Origin: Pseudomonas sp. Q2-TVG4-2
Lineage (GTDB): Bacteria; Pseudomonadota; Gammaproteobacteria; Pseudomonadales; Pseudomonadaceae
Assembly: GCF_013620795.1 (NCBI RefSeq)
Contig: NZ_LGLW01000004.1
Coordinates: 577,779 to 641,778, forward strand
Direction of reading: 5' to 3'
DNA length: 64,000 nucleotides
Shown: piece after piece, positions 54,807 through 63,966 of the stretch
Layout: each line of letters starts with the position of its first letter
How positions within the stretch are numbered: position 1 is the first letter of the stretch
The notes under the pieces: model-generated
The model's input: only the letters and a program-made list of their open reading frames with translations
Database searches by the model: none
Told to the model about the DNA's origin: nothing
Made by a program: the position numbers and the translations under genes

Positions 54807-54815
54807 GCTCTGAGC

Positions 54816-55640
54816 TCAGCTCTGAACCAGATGCACCACACGCTGCGGAAACGGAATGCCGATCCCCGCCTCGTCGAAACGTTCCTTCACCCGCTCGGTA
54901 AAACTGAAGGTCACCGGCCAGAAGTCACCGGTCGCCACCCAGACCCGCAGCGACAGGTTGACCGAACTGTCGCCCAGCCCGGTCACGAACACCACGGGCT
55001 CTGGGTCGCGCAGCACGCGCTCGTCCTCGGCGATTTCCAGCAGGATCTTGCGTGCCAGCTTGATGTCTGCGCTGTAATCGATGCCAATGTTGATATCAGC
55101 GCGACGACGCGGCTCGCGGGAATAATTGGTGATATGCCCGTTGGACAAGCTGCCGTTGGGTACCACGATGGTTTTGTTGTCGGCTGATTTGAGAATCGTG
55201 TGGAAGATCTGGATCGCATGTACGGTACCCGCTACACCCTGCGCCTCGATCCATTCGCCGACGCGAATCGGACGGAACAACAGGATCAGCACCCCTCCGG
55301 CGAAATTGGCCAGGCTGCCCTGCAGCGCCAGACCGATAGCCAGGCCAGCCGCACCAATCACGGCGATGAAGGACGTCGTTTCCACCCCGATCATCGACGC
55401 CACGCTGACCAGCAGCAGCACCTTCAGAGTGATGCTCAACAGGCTCTCGATGAAACCGTGCAGCGAAGGGTCCACCTGGCGGCGCTGCAGCAGACCGCCA
55501 ACCTTGCTGGTGAGTTTGTTGATCAGCCACCAGCCGACCAGAAAGGTGGCTAGCGCCAGCAGAAGCTGGGCACCGTACTGTAGAACGATCGGCAACCATG
55601 CCTCGGATAGCTCGACCAGATAATCAACACCGAAATCCAT
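54816..55640 (-). CDS. Small mechanosensitive ion channel, MscS-type
   Basis: Inner-membrane tension-gated channel of 274 residues that protects against osmotic downshock. Three helices end in the pore helix GAAGLAIGLALQGSLANFAGGVLILLFRP, shown here by its Gly/Ala packing pattern. The beta domain begins VGEWIEAQGVAGTV, and the C-terminal domain ends IPFPQRVVHL. ATG 55640 has AAGGAG about ten bases upstream. It shares direction with yajQ, 83 bases upstream. Confidence 0.93.
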   Translation of the reverse strand: MDFGVDYLVELSEAWLPIVLQYGAQLLLALATFLVGWWLINKLTSKVGGLLQRRQVDPSLHGFIESLLSITLKVLLLVSVASMIGVETTSFIAVIGAAGLAIGLALQGSLANFAGGVLILLFRPIRVGEWIEAQGVAGTVHAIQIFHTILKSADNKTIVVPNGSLSNGHITNYSREPRRRADINIGIDYSADIKLARKILLEIAEDERVLRDPEPVVFVTGLGDSSVNLSLRVWVATGDFWPVTFSFTERVKERFDEAGIGIPFPQRVVHLVQS

Positions 55641-55723
55641 CAGTAGAAGTCTCCTTTGGGTCACCGAGCGCGCCAACAGTGGCGGCTCGGAGAAAGCGGA
55701 AAAGCACGCATGGCGTGCCGGAA

Positions 55724-56203
55724 TCAATCGCGGAAATTGTTGAACTGCAGCGGCATGCCGAAATCCTTGGCTCGCAGCAGCGCAATGGCTTCCTGCAGAT
55801 CGTCGCGCTTTTTGCCAGTCACCCGAACCTGTTCGCCTTGGATCGCTGCCTGCACCTTGAGCTTGGCGTCCTTGATATAGGCGACGATTTTCTTGGCCAG
55901 CTCCTTGTCGATGCCTTCACGCAGCACGACGTCCTGCTTGACGGATTTGCCCGAGGGATAGGGATCCTTTAGCTCGAGACATTGAATATCGATCTTGCGC
56001 TTGACCAGGCTCAGTTTCAGAATCTCCAGCATCTGCTCCAACTGGAAGTCGGCATCGGCGGTCAGATGGACCGTCAACTCCTTGAGCTCAAAGGTGCCTT
56101 TACCGCGTAGGTCATAACGCCGATCGAGTTCCTTCAAAGCATTATCGACGGCATTGGTGACTTCGTGTTTGTCCAGTTCGGACACCACGTCGAACGAGGG
56201 CAT
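55724..56203 (-). CDS. yajQ: YajQ-family nucleotide-binding protein
   Basis: Small protein of 159 residues with two ferredoxin-like repeats. It begins [22 protein letters not shown] and ends [12 protein letters not shown], both diagnostic. Relatives bind nucleic acids or cyclic di-GMP (as shown for some Xanthomonas and Pseudomonas members). The start follows AGGAGGAAGCCC, an excellent ribosome-binding site. Confidence 0.96.
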   Translation of the reverse strand: MPSFDVVSELDKHEVTNAVDNALKELDRRYDLRGKGTFELKELTVHLTADADFQLEQMLEILKLSLVKRKIDIQCLELKDPYPSGKSVKQDVVLREGIDKELAKKIVAYIKDAKLKVQAAIQGEQVRVTGKKRDDLQEAIALLRAKDFGMPLQFNNFRD

Positions 56204-56345
56204 GGGCTTCCTCCTAAAAAAACGGCGCAACGGTGTGATCCAGCGCGCTTAGTTTGACGGTTCAAATGGGCCATCATTATAACCGTTCAGGCCAATAACG
56301 CCCGGCCACCCAGTGTTACGACACCCTCCTTCTCTGAGCCCATGA

Positions 56346-57311
56346 ATGCCCAACCCTCAACTCAGCATCTTGGTGGTCGACGACGCCAAGTTCTCAAGCG
56401 TGATGATCGGTCGCGTCCTGTCCAAGGCCGGGTACGAAGATATTCGTTTCGCCAATAGCGCCATCGCTGCATTGGAGCTGATTGAGCAGCGCCCGGCCAA
56501 CGTCCTGCTGGCCGACTGGTTGATGCCAGAAATGGACGGTTTGGAGCTGACTACCCAGGTGCGCCAGCAGGACGAAATGTCTGACCACTACACCTACATC
56601 ATCCTGTTGACCGGGCGCGACGGTCAGGATGTGCTGAGCAAGGCATTCGACCAGGGCGTGGACGACTTCATCGGCAAATCGGTGATGAATGACCAGCTGG
56701 TGCCGAGGATATATGCGGCTGATCGGCTTTGTGGTTCGTTGCAGCGGCTGATGCGGGAAAACCGCCTACTGACCGAGAACATCGCCAGCCTGGAAATGCG
56801 CAACCTGATCGACCCGATCACGGGACTCGGCAACACCCGGTATCTTCACCAGCGGCTCGGCGATAGCCTACGCCAGATCGCAAGCCGTGGCGGCGCGCTA
56901 TGCTACCTGACGATAGGTCTGCCGGAACTCCCCAGCCAACGTAAGCGCTATGGCGAGCATTTTCATCAAGAATTGCTGCGAGGCGTGGCGAAGCGCTTGC
57001 AGCAGCTGGTGCGACCTCTGGACATACTCACCCGCCTGGATGAAGCGCACTTCGGCCTGCTCACCCTGGTCGATGATCCGAGCGCCTGCTCACCGAGCAG
57101 TTTCAAACGGCTACACGATGGGCTCAATCTCAAGGCATTCAAGACCAGCGAGGGCTTCATCTCGATCAAGGCGGGCATCGGTCTGGTCAGCCTCGATGCG
57201 AGTGCATTACCGCTCGACCCTCAGGTGATAATCGAACGCGCCGAGGCCCTGCTGCCTGACGCCTATACCACGGGACGCATCGTGCCCCTACGTTACAGGC
57301 AACCTGCCTGA
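56346..57311 (+). CDS. Response regulator with degenerate GGDEF domain
   Basis: Two-component receiver (about 1-125) with phospho-acceptor Asp57 in LLADWLMPEMDG and the Lys of GKSVMND. The C-terminal half has a GGDEF-like fold (NLIDPITGLGNTRYL) but DEAHF replaces the GGDEF signature, so it cannot make cyclic di-GMP. It is 321 residues. The stop overlaps panE, and the sensor kinase follows panE, so this is probably its partner. The order matches the P. aeruginosa PA4396-PA4398 region as I recall it. Confidence 0.9.
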   Translation: MPNPQLSILVVDDAKFSSVMIGRVLSKAGYEDIRFANSAIAALELIEQRPANVLLADWLMPEMDGLELTTQVRQQDEMSDHYTYIILLTGRDGQDVLSKAFDQGVDDFIGKSVMNDQLVPRIYAADRLCGSLQRLMRENRLLTENIASLEMRNLIDPITGLGNTRYLHQRLGDSLRQIASRGGALCYLTIGLPELPSQRKRYGEHFHQELLRGVAKRLQQLVRPLDILTRLDEAHFGLLTLVDDPSACSPSSFKRLHDGLNLKAFKTSEGFISIKAGIGLVSLDASALPLDPQVIIERAEALLPDAYTTGRIVPLRYRQPA

Positions 57312-58228
57312 TGGCCCAGATTTGGCACGTTCTGGGCGCCGGTAGCCTCGGAGGGCTTTGGTCGGCGCGCCTGTTCCGTGTCGGCGTCCCGCTGCGGATC
57401 ATCCTGCGCAACCCGGCGCGACTGGCCGACTATCAGGCCGCCGGCGGCCTGGGCCTGATCGAGAACGGGCAGCCACACACCTACCCCGTACCGGCGGAGC
57501 TGCCTGAGGCCACCACGCCGATCGAGCGACTGTTGGTCGCCTGCAAGGCCTACGATGCGGAAGCTGCCATCGCCGAGGTGGCGCCGCGATTGGTCAAGGG
57601 ATCGGAAATCCTCCTGCTGCAGAATGGTTTGGGCAGCCAACAAGCCATTGCCGCACGCTGGCCGGACAGCCGCTGCGTGTTCATCTCCAGCACCGAAGGG
57701 GCCTATCGGCAGGATGGCTTCCAGATAGTCCATGCCGGTCAGGGGCAAAACTGGCTGGGCGAACCGGCCCATCGCAGCCCTCCGTCATGGCTCGCCGATC
57801 TCGACGCGGCCGGCATTCCCTACACATGGACCGACGGCATCATGGTCAAGCTGTGGCGCAAGCTGGCGATCAATTGCGCCATCAATCCGCTGAGCGTCCT
57901 GCATGACTGTCGCAACGGTGATTTGCTGGCGCACCCCGAGCAACTGCACCGGCTTTGCAACGAACTCGTCGAACTACTCCAGGCTTGCGATCAGGGTGAC
58001 GCCGCCGATGGGCTCGAAGCGGAAGTGCTGTGTGTAATCGAGGCAACAGCCAACAATTACTCATCGATGCATCAGGACGTGCGAAGCGGTCGCCGGACCG
58101 AAGTCAGCTTTTTGCTCGGCCAGGCCTGCCGGACCGCACGCCATCATGGGTTGCAGGTACCTGAGCTGTGCGGTTTGCTGGAGCAACTCCAAGCGTTCCT
58201 GCACCAGCGTGGATTGCCCACGGACTGA
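57311..58228 (+). CDS. panE: 2-dehydropantoate 2-reductase PanE
   Basis: NADPH-dependent ketopantoate reductase of pantothenate and CoA synthesis, 305 residues. The nucleotide motif is VLGAGSLGGLWSARL at residues 5-20. The catalytic lysine lies in WRKLAINCAINPLSVL, and the substrate region is NNYSSMHQDVRSGRRTEVSF. The ATG overlaps the response-regulator stop, an odd pairing of biosynthesis with signalling that is conserved in Pseudomonas. Confidence 0.93.
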   Translation: MAQIWHVLGAGSLGGLWSARLFRVGVPLRIILRNPARLADYQAAGGLGLIENGQPHTYPVPAELPEATTPIERLLVACKAYDAEAAIAEVAPRLVKGSEILLLQNGLGSQQAIAARWPDSRCVFISSTEGAYRQDGFQIVHAGQGQNWLGEPAHRSPPSWLADLDAAGIPYTWTDGIMVKLWRKLAINCAINPLSVLHDCRNGDLLAHPEQLHRLCNELVELLQACDQGDAADGLEAEVLCVIEATANNYSSMHQDVRSGRRTEVSFLLGQACRTARHHGLQVPELCGLLEQLQAFLHQRGLPTD

Positions 58229-58270
58229 GGCACCGCTACCCTGCTGGAACACCCTTCGCCAGTGCCTGCC

Positions 58271-60280
58271 ATGACCCTGCGCCAGCGCCTCGAAAATCTC
58301 CCGGTCGGCCGTAAGCTGTTGATCGCCCTGCTCGTGCTGCTTGCTGCAGTGCTGCTAGTGTCCAATCTCGCATTCATCAGCGCGGCCTACTGGATCTCTC
58401 GCCAGAGCGTCGCGCCGCAAGCCATGCATACACTCGGCGCGCTGTTCGCGACGCCCGAGTTGAGCAACCGCGCCCTGGAATCCGAAGCGGCCGCCAACGA
58501 GCTGTTACAGAAGCTGAACGATTACGCCCCGCTGCGGGCAGCCGTGATTTACGACAGCACCGGCCGGAGCCTGGCACAGCTGTATCGCGGTGCGCCGCTG
58601 GACCTGCCGCAGCGGGTCAGCGAGCTGTCGGCATGGCAGAAGACCGAAATGCGTGCCAACCTGCTGGTCGAACTGCCGCAAACCGCGGGGCCTGCGGGCC
58701 ACTTGCTGATCATCGCCAGCAGCGAGCTGCCCGGTGCCTTCTACACCGGCACCCTGACCGCCAGTCTTGCCATACTTCTGGTCAGCCTGCTGCTTTGGGT
58801 GCTGGTCGCTCGGCAGATACGCCGGCTGGTCACGCATCCGATCCGCGACCTCGAAACCCTGTCCCGCCAGGTCACGCGTGAAGAAAACTATTCCCTGCGC
58901 GCGACGCCGAGGAACCAGGACGAAATCGGCCACCTGGCTGACGCCTTCAATACCATGCTGTCGCGCATGGAAGCTCGCGAGCAGCAACTCAAGCGTGCCC
59001 GCGACGATGCCCAGGATGCATTCGATCACGCCCAGGGCCTCGCGGAGGAAACCCGACACTCCAACCGCAAGCTCGAGCTGGAAGTTCAGGTCCGCAGCAA
59101 GATCGAAAAGAAGCTCACCGGCTTTCAGAACTACCTGAACAGCATCATCGACTCGATGCCATCGGTGCTCATCGCACTGGATGAACAACTCTACGTGACC
59201 CAATGGAACCAGCAGGCCAGCGCGCTCTCCGGCACCTCCATCGACGACGCCCTGAACCAGCCCGTATTCATCGCCTTCGAGCCGCTGAGACCCTTCCTGA
59301 CGCAGATTCGTCGTACATCCGAACGGCACCAGGTCGAGAAGATCGAGCGTGTTACTTGGACGTTCAATGGCGAGCCTCGACATTACGCCCTGACGCTCTA
59401 CCCCTTGATGGGGGGTGGCGGCCGCGGCGTGGTTATCCGCATCGACGACATCACCGAGCGTATCAACATGGAGGAGATCATGGTGCAATCGGAGAAAATG
59501 CTGTCAGTCGGCAGCCTCGCCGCCGGCATGGCGCATGAGATCAACAACCCCCTCGGCGCTATCTTGCACAACGCGCAGAATATCCGCCGACGCCTGTCGC
59601 CGGACCTTGAGCGAAACCGTGAAGTCGCCGATGAAACGGGCGTACTGCTGGAGGCGGTGAATCAATATCTGCAACGACGGGAAATCCCTCAGTTGCTCGA
59701 CGGCATCCAGCAAGCCGGCTCCCGCGCAGCCAAGATCGTCAGCCACATGCTGAGCTTCAGCCGTCTGAGCAACCGGCAACTGGCAGAATGCCAGCTGACC
59801 GTACTGATCGATCAGGCGTTGGAAATTGCCGGTAGCGACTTCGCGCTGATGGATGGCTTCGACTTCCGCTCCATCGAGATCATCCGCGACTTCGACCCGC
59901 AAGTGGACCGGGTTCCCTGCATCGGCAACGAACTCGAACAGGTACTGCTGAACCTTCTAAAAAACGCCGCGCAAGCCATCCACCAGCAACCGGAACGTGG
60001 CCGTGGGCAAATCATTTTGCGGACACGTCTGAACTCGCCCTGGGCCGAGATCCAAGTGGAAGACAACGGCAGCGGTATCCCTGAGCACATCCGCAAGAGA
60101 ATCTTCGAGCCTTTTTTCACCACCAAGGAGGTGGGTCAGGGAACCGGGCTGGGTCTTTCCGTTTCGTATTTCATCATCACCAACAATCACAAGGGCCAGA
60201 TGGAAGTGCAGAGCAGGTCCGACCAGGGCACCACCTTCACCCTTCGCCTGCCGCTTACATCGGCATCCGACGCCAACTGA
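58271..60280 (+). CDS. Membrane sensor histidine kinase with HAMP and PAS domains
   Basis: About 669 residues. Two membrane helices (about 17-40 and 165-185) flank a periplasmic domain, then HAMP, a coiled coil and a PAS domain (about 285-400). The phospho-acceptor is in AAGMAHEINNPLGAI. The ATP domain has NLLKNAAQAI, DNGSGIP, FEPFFTTK and GTGLGLS. The stimulus is unknown. It is 42 bases after panE, and the regulator before panE is the likely partner. The start could also be GTG 58262. Confidence 0.92.
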   Translation: MTLRQRLENLPVGRKLLIALLVLLAAVLLVSNLAFISAAYWISRQSVAPQAMHTLGALFATPELSNRALESEAAANELLQKLNDYAPLRAAVIYDSTGRSLAQLYRGAPLDLPQRVSELSAWQKTEMRANLLVELPQTAGPAGHLLIIASSELPGAFYTGTLTASLAILLVSLLLWVLVARQIRRLVTHPIRDLETLSRQVTREENYSLRATPRNQDEIGHLADAFNTMLSRMEAREQQLKRARDDAQDAFDHAQGLAEETRHSNRKLELEVQVRSKIEKKLTGFQNYLNSIIDSMPSVLIALDEQLYVTQWNQQASALSGTSIDDALNQPVFIAFEPLRPFLTQIRRTSERHQVEKIERVTWTFNGEPRHYALTLYPLMGGGGRGVVIRIDDITERINMEEIMVQSEKMLSVGSLAAGMAHEINNPLGAILHNAQNIRRRLSPDLERNREVADETGVLLEAVNQYLQRREIPQLLDGIQQAGSRAAKIVSHMLSFSRLSNRQLAECQLTVLIDQALEIAGSDFALMDGFDFRSIEIIRDFDPQVDRVPCIGNELEQVLLNLLKNAAQAIHQQPERGRGQIILRTRLNSPWAEIQVEDNGSGIPEHIRKRIFEPFFTTKEVGQGTGLGLSVSYFIITNNHKGQMEVQSRSDQGTTFTLRLPLTSASDAN

Positions 60281-60301
60281 AGCCAAACCAGGAAACCACA
60301 G

Positions 60302-60892
60302 ATGGGCAATCGACTATCCAAGATCTACACCCGCACCGGCGACGCCGGGGAAACCGGTTTGGCCGATGGCCGCCGGGTTCCGAAGGACCACCCGCGAATC
60401 GAAGCCATGGGTGAGGTCGATACGCTCAACAGCCAATTGGGGCTGCTGCTCGCCGAGCTCGCCGAAGCCCAAGCGCGCTGGCCGGACCTGTCTGAGCTGA
60501 TCGAAGTCCTGGGACCTTGCCAACACCGCCTGTTCGACCTCGGCGGCGAGTTGGCGATGCCTGATTATCAGGCCCTGACGGACGCCGAGGTGGCGCGCCT
60601 GGAAGCAGCTATTGATCACTGGAATACCGAGCTCGGACCACTCGAAGATTTCATCATGCCGGGCGGCACGCGCTTGATCGCGCTCGCCCACCTGTGCCGC
60701 AGCATGGCTCGTACCGCCGAGAGACGCTGCCAACAGCTCAACGCCATCGAGCCGCTGCGTCCGGTCGGGTTGGCGTATCTCAATCGCCTGTCAGACCTGT
60801 TCTTCGTTGTTGCTCGCCTGATCGCACGTCGCCAAGGCTGCGCCGAAATCCTCTGGCATGCCGCCAGCGCGCCTGACAACACCGATGCCTGA
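60302..60892 (+). CDS. Cob(I)alamin adenosyltransferase, PduO type
   Basis: Adenosylates corrinoid to make coenzyme B12, 196 residues. It begins with SKIYTRTGDAGETGLADGRRV, the ATP-binding signature of PduO-type enzymes. It also has EVDTLNSQLG, RSMARTAERRCQ and LNRLSDLFFVVAR, which form the rest of the active site. A ribosome-binding site AGGAAACCAC lies upstream. The stop overlaps the next gene by eight bases. No cobalamin riboswitch was recognised. Confidence 0.93.
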   Translation: MGNRLSKIYTRTGDAGETGLADGRRVPKDHPRIEAMGEVDTLNSQLGLLLAELAEAQARWPDLSELIEVLGPCQHRLFDLGGELAMPDYQALTDAEVARLEAAIDHWNTELGPLEDFIMPGGTRLIALAHLCRSMARTAERRCQQLNAIEPLRPVGLAYLNRLSDLFFVVARLIARRQGCAEILWHAASAPDNTDA

Positions 60893-61913
60893 GCAGGCCG
60901 CGGCCCGGCAGGACCGTGTTCGCGATGGGCTGCACGCAGCCTGGGAAGCGTTCATCGTCTTGCTGGTATGCATCAACCTGGGGCTGATCGTGTTCGACAG
61001 CCTGTTCATCGTGCAGCCGATCAACCAGGCCTTCGCCGAGTGGTTGCCGAGGCTGCACCAGCGCTACGACACGCTGATTCACCGTAACTTCCAGCTGATC
61101 GATCTAGGTTTCGTCGCCATATTCATCCTCGACGTGATACTCGGCTGGACCGTCGCATTGTTCGAACGACGTTACGCGCGCTGGTATTACTACCCTTTCG
61201 CGCATTGGTATGACGTGCTCGGTTGCATCCCGCTGACCGGCTTTCGCTGGCTGCGTGTTCTGCGGGTCGGCAGCCTGCTCTTCCGCCTGCAGAGGCTGGG
61301 CCTCATCGACGTGCGCCAGTGGCCGATCTACGGGCTGATCCATCGCTATTACCTGCTGTTGCTGGAAGAGCTGTCTGATCGCGTCATGGTTCGATTGTTC
61401 AGCCGCATGCAGCAAGAGATAGGCGCCAGCGACGAGTTATCTCGTAGGCTGCTGGAAGAGGTGGTGAGGCCGCGCAAGGAACGCTTACTGAACGATCTGT
61501 CCCGGCGCCTGCACGGCATGCTGGAGAGCGGGTATCGGGACAACCGCGGCGCCATCGAAGGCTATGTTGGCGGTTTGATCCATCAAGCCCTGGCGAACAA
61601 CCCTGAAGTCGGCCGCCTGCGCCGCCTTCCGCTGGGCGATCGGGTCGCTAACACGCTGGACGAGGCGCTGACAGATATCGCGGCACGACTGCTACAGGGC
61701 GCGGTAGAGGGTCTGCAGGGCGCTCAATTCCAGCGCCTGGCCCGCAATCTGGCTGACGAATGCTTTGAAGCCTGGGTTTACCAGGACGAGAGCACCGATC
61801 TCGCCCTTGAGGAATTATTGGTCGATATCATCGAGGTGCTCAAGCAACAGGTACTCGATCGACGCTGGAGCCGTTTCGTTGGTCCTATCGAGCCGCCAAC
61901 GCCGCCGGGCTAG
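60885..61913 (+). CDS. Four-helix membrane protein resembling a voltage-sensor/ion transporter
   Basis: Inner-membrane protein of 342 residues. About four helices in the first 150 residues include AWEAFIVLLVCINLGLIVFD and FQLIDLGFVAIFILDVILGW, and an Arg-rich stretch RWLRVLRVGSLLFRLQRLG resembles a voltage-sensing helix. There is no potassium-channel selectivity filter or pore helix. The long C-terminal half is soluble and helical. Automated annotation often calls such proteins ion transporters; function is unproven. It overlaps the adenosyltransferase gene. Confidence 0.78.
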   Translation: MPEQAAARQDRVRDGLHAAWEAFIVLLVCINLGLIVFDSLFIVQPINQAFAEWLPRLHQRYDTLIHRNFQLIDLGFVAIFILDVILGWTVALFERRYARWYYYPFAHWYDVLGCIPLTGFRWLRVLRVGSLLFRLQRLGLIDVRQWPIYGLIHRYYLLLLEELSDRVMVRLFSRMQQEIGASDELSRRLLEEVVRPRKERLLNDLSRRLHGMLESGYRDNRGAIEGYVGGLIHQALANNPEVGRLRRLPLGDRVANTLDEALTDIAARLLQGAVEGLQGAQFQRLARNLADECFEAWVYQDESTDLALEELLVDIIEVLKQQVLDRRWSRFVGPIEPPTPPG

Positions 61914-62683
61914 GACGACATCGCTGCGGTCGCATCATGCTGATGATCGATGCGCGCACCGACGACCATTTCGGTGGCCCATTTGACGAGGATATCGGTG
62001 TAGGCCTTCTGGCAGTTCTCGTTGGTCAGGCCATGATCGGCACCGAGAATAATCCGGTGGGTCAGTGAGTGAGTCTGCTGGAACGCCGCGCGGTAACTCA
62101 TGATCGTACTGTGCGGGACCAGATGATCATGCTCGGACTCGACGATCAGCACGTCGCCAAGAAATTCGGCGCAGGCCGCCAGCGTTCGGTTCTCCTCGGG
62201 AACGACCCGCCGGCCTCGCAGCTGATTCAGCAGGTTGCGATCCAACTGCCGCTTCGGCACCGCCCAGTCATCGTCCCCGTAAAGCGCTGGGACACGCATC
62301 GCCAACCACCTGACCGGTCGCAGGGACGTGAGCAGCGCGGCCAGGTAACCACCATAGCTGGTGCCAACCACGGCGATCGCTGACGGATCGATATTCGGAT
62401 GCTGCACCAGGAGATCGTAAGCGGCTAGAAGGTCACGCAGGTTCTGCTCTCGGGTAACGGTCTGTTGTTGTGCCAATGTCAGGGCATGCCCCCTGAGATC
62501 GAACGATAGACAGATACAGCCCAGCCCGGCGATACCGCGTGCACGCGTCAGGTCTCGTTCCTGACTCCCGCCCCAGCCGTGCACGAAGAGCACGCCCGGC
62601 AGCTTCGTCGGCGGCGACAGGAAAGTGCCGGCGATGTGCTCATCATCTACGAGGATGTCTACGCTTTCGCTATGGGTTGCCAT
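61910..62683 (-). CDS. Alpha/beta hydrolase (dienelactone-hydrolase/acyl-peptidase-like)
   Basis: Cytosolic hydrolase of 257 residues. The oxyanion-hole motif is HGWGGS, the nucleophile elbow GTSYGG, the acid is in ESEHDHLVP, and the histidine in GADHGLT, giving a complete triad. Substrate unknown. The start overlaps the end of the DUF3182 gene by 14 bases, so the two are coupled. The end overlaps the convergent membrane-protein gene by four bases. Confidence 0.88.
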   Translation of the reverse strand: MATHSESVDILVDDEHIAGTFLSPPTKLPGVLFVHGWGGSQERDLTRARGIAGLGCICLSFDLRGHALTLAQQQTVTREQNLRDLLAAYDLLVQHPNIDPSAIAVVGTSYGGYLAALLTSLRPVRWLAMRVPALYGDDDWAVPKRQLDRNLLNQLRGRRVVPEENRTLAACAEFLGDVLIVESEHDHLVPHSTIMSYRAAFQQTHSLTHRIILGADHGLTNENCQKAYTDILVKWATEMVVGARIDHQHDATAAMSS

Positions 62684-63794
62684 GCTCCTCCACCATTGCG
62701 TACTTGGTTATGAAACCGACTTCGGCGTCCTCGCCACGAAACAGTACCGTTGCGCCATCAGGCACGGTCGAGTCGCCGTAGAGCTCAATCGAAGATGCGC
62801 GAACAAACGGTCTGCCGGCACCTTTGGCAAATGTCTCCAGCGCCGCCACCTCGGCGGTGCTGGCCCCGCCGATCCGCCAGGATTGCTCCAGCACACCGGA
62901 GCAGGCGCGCCCTCTGTCATCGATGCCCTGAGCGATATCGTAATTGCGCCGAGACGCATAGAAATTGCGAAAGCAAGCCGATGCAGCCTCGTCGTAGGCC
63001 TGCGCCTGGGAGATGGCAAGGCGTGTTCTTTCGGGCAGATCCTGGCTCAACAGGGCGTCGAAATCTCCTTCAACGACCAGTAGGTCCGAACCGCCGTACA
63101 CCGTTTGACCCGCGTTGTCCTGGGTCAGCCGCTGGGTACCGTGATAGCTCAGAGTTCGCCCAGCAGCACGTACCTGTCCCACACTGAATGTGGTTACGTG
63201 CTCTAGATTCGCCTCGAGGACCAGGCCGTACTGGGCCAGCTCGTCTTCGTTCATATTTTCCAGCGCACGATCGAGCTGCTGGTCGGAGGTCACCCGCTCC
63301 TGCCCTCGACCGCCGGTCGCTCGCACCGGCTTGATTCTGAGCGCCCCCTCATGCAACAGGCGCCGCCCAGCCTCACGCGCATCGCGCAGCGAGAACGCAC
63401 TGTAGCCGGGTAAAACGCCGCCAGTGACGCGCCGAGCGAAATCCCGCGACCAGCCGATGGGCGAGTCGGCATCCGGGCGCACCAGCGGATGAGTGATTGC
63501 CTTGGTTTCAATGAATGCATGGGGTACGACACCGCCAAACAGATCCCGCTCGCTCTCCAAACCCAGCTCCCGCGCTTGATCGGCACCTACGACGGTGCCA
63601 GACGGTACGAAATAAAGCTGGCGCGGATAACTGACACTGCGGTCATATTCACCGAGAAAAGCAAACCCCTGGAGCGCCGCCAGGCGTTTGGCCAACTGCT
63701 CGTGCACAGCCTTTTCATGCAAGGGTTCGTTAGATCGATTGGCAAAGGTTACGACAGCCCCTCGGGCGCCTTGCGGGGTCTCCGCATTCTTCAT
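62670..63794 (-). CDS. DUF3182 protein, ATP-grasp-like
   Basis: Protein of 374 residues recognised as DUF3182. It contains VTFANRSNEPLHEKAVHEQLAKR, a basic Gly loop RIKPVRATGGRGQERV, and VLEANLEHVTTFSVGQV, which look like ATP-grasp nucleotide-binding segments. A small-molecule ligase role is possible but unproven. ATG 63794 follows GGAGCG; the frame extends 123 bases upstream without conservation. It forms a two-gene unit with the hydrolase. Confidence 0.78.
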   Translation of the reverse strand: MKNAETPQGARGAVVTFANRSNEPLHEKAVHEQLAKRLAALQGFAFLGEYDRSVSYPRQLYFVPSGTVVGADQARELGLESERDLFGGVVPHAFIETKAITHPLVRPDADSPIGWSRDFARRVTGGVLPGYSAFSLRDAREAGRRLLHEGALRIKPVRATGGRGQERVTSDQQLDRALENMNEDELAQYGLVLEANLEHVTTFSVGQVRAAGRTLSYHGTQRLTQDNAGQTVYGGSDLLVVEGDFDALLSQDLPERTRLAISQAQAYDEAASACFRNFYASRRNYDIAQGIDDRGRACSGVLEQSWRIGGASTAEVAALETFAKGAGRPFVRASSIELYGDSTVPDGATVLFRGEDAEVGFITKYAMVEEHGNP

Positions 63795-63966
63795 AGGTGG
63801 ATTCGCTCCATGGACTACTGGTACATGCACGACGCAGCGACAACACGCCGCTTCTATCGCTCGTTTCCACCCGACCAAAGCGGATCCGGTGTAATCAGAT
63901 AGACCCCCTATCCGCACTATCTATCCTTCGATAATGTTCCAACCACCCGGCGTGATGCGTGAAACG

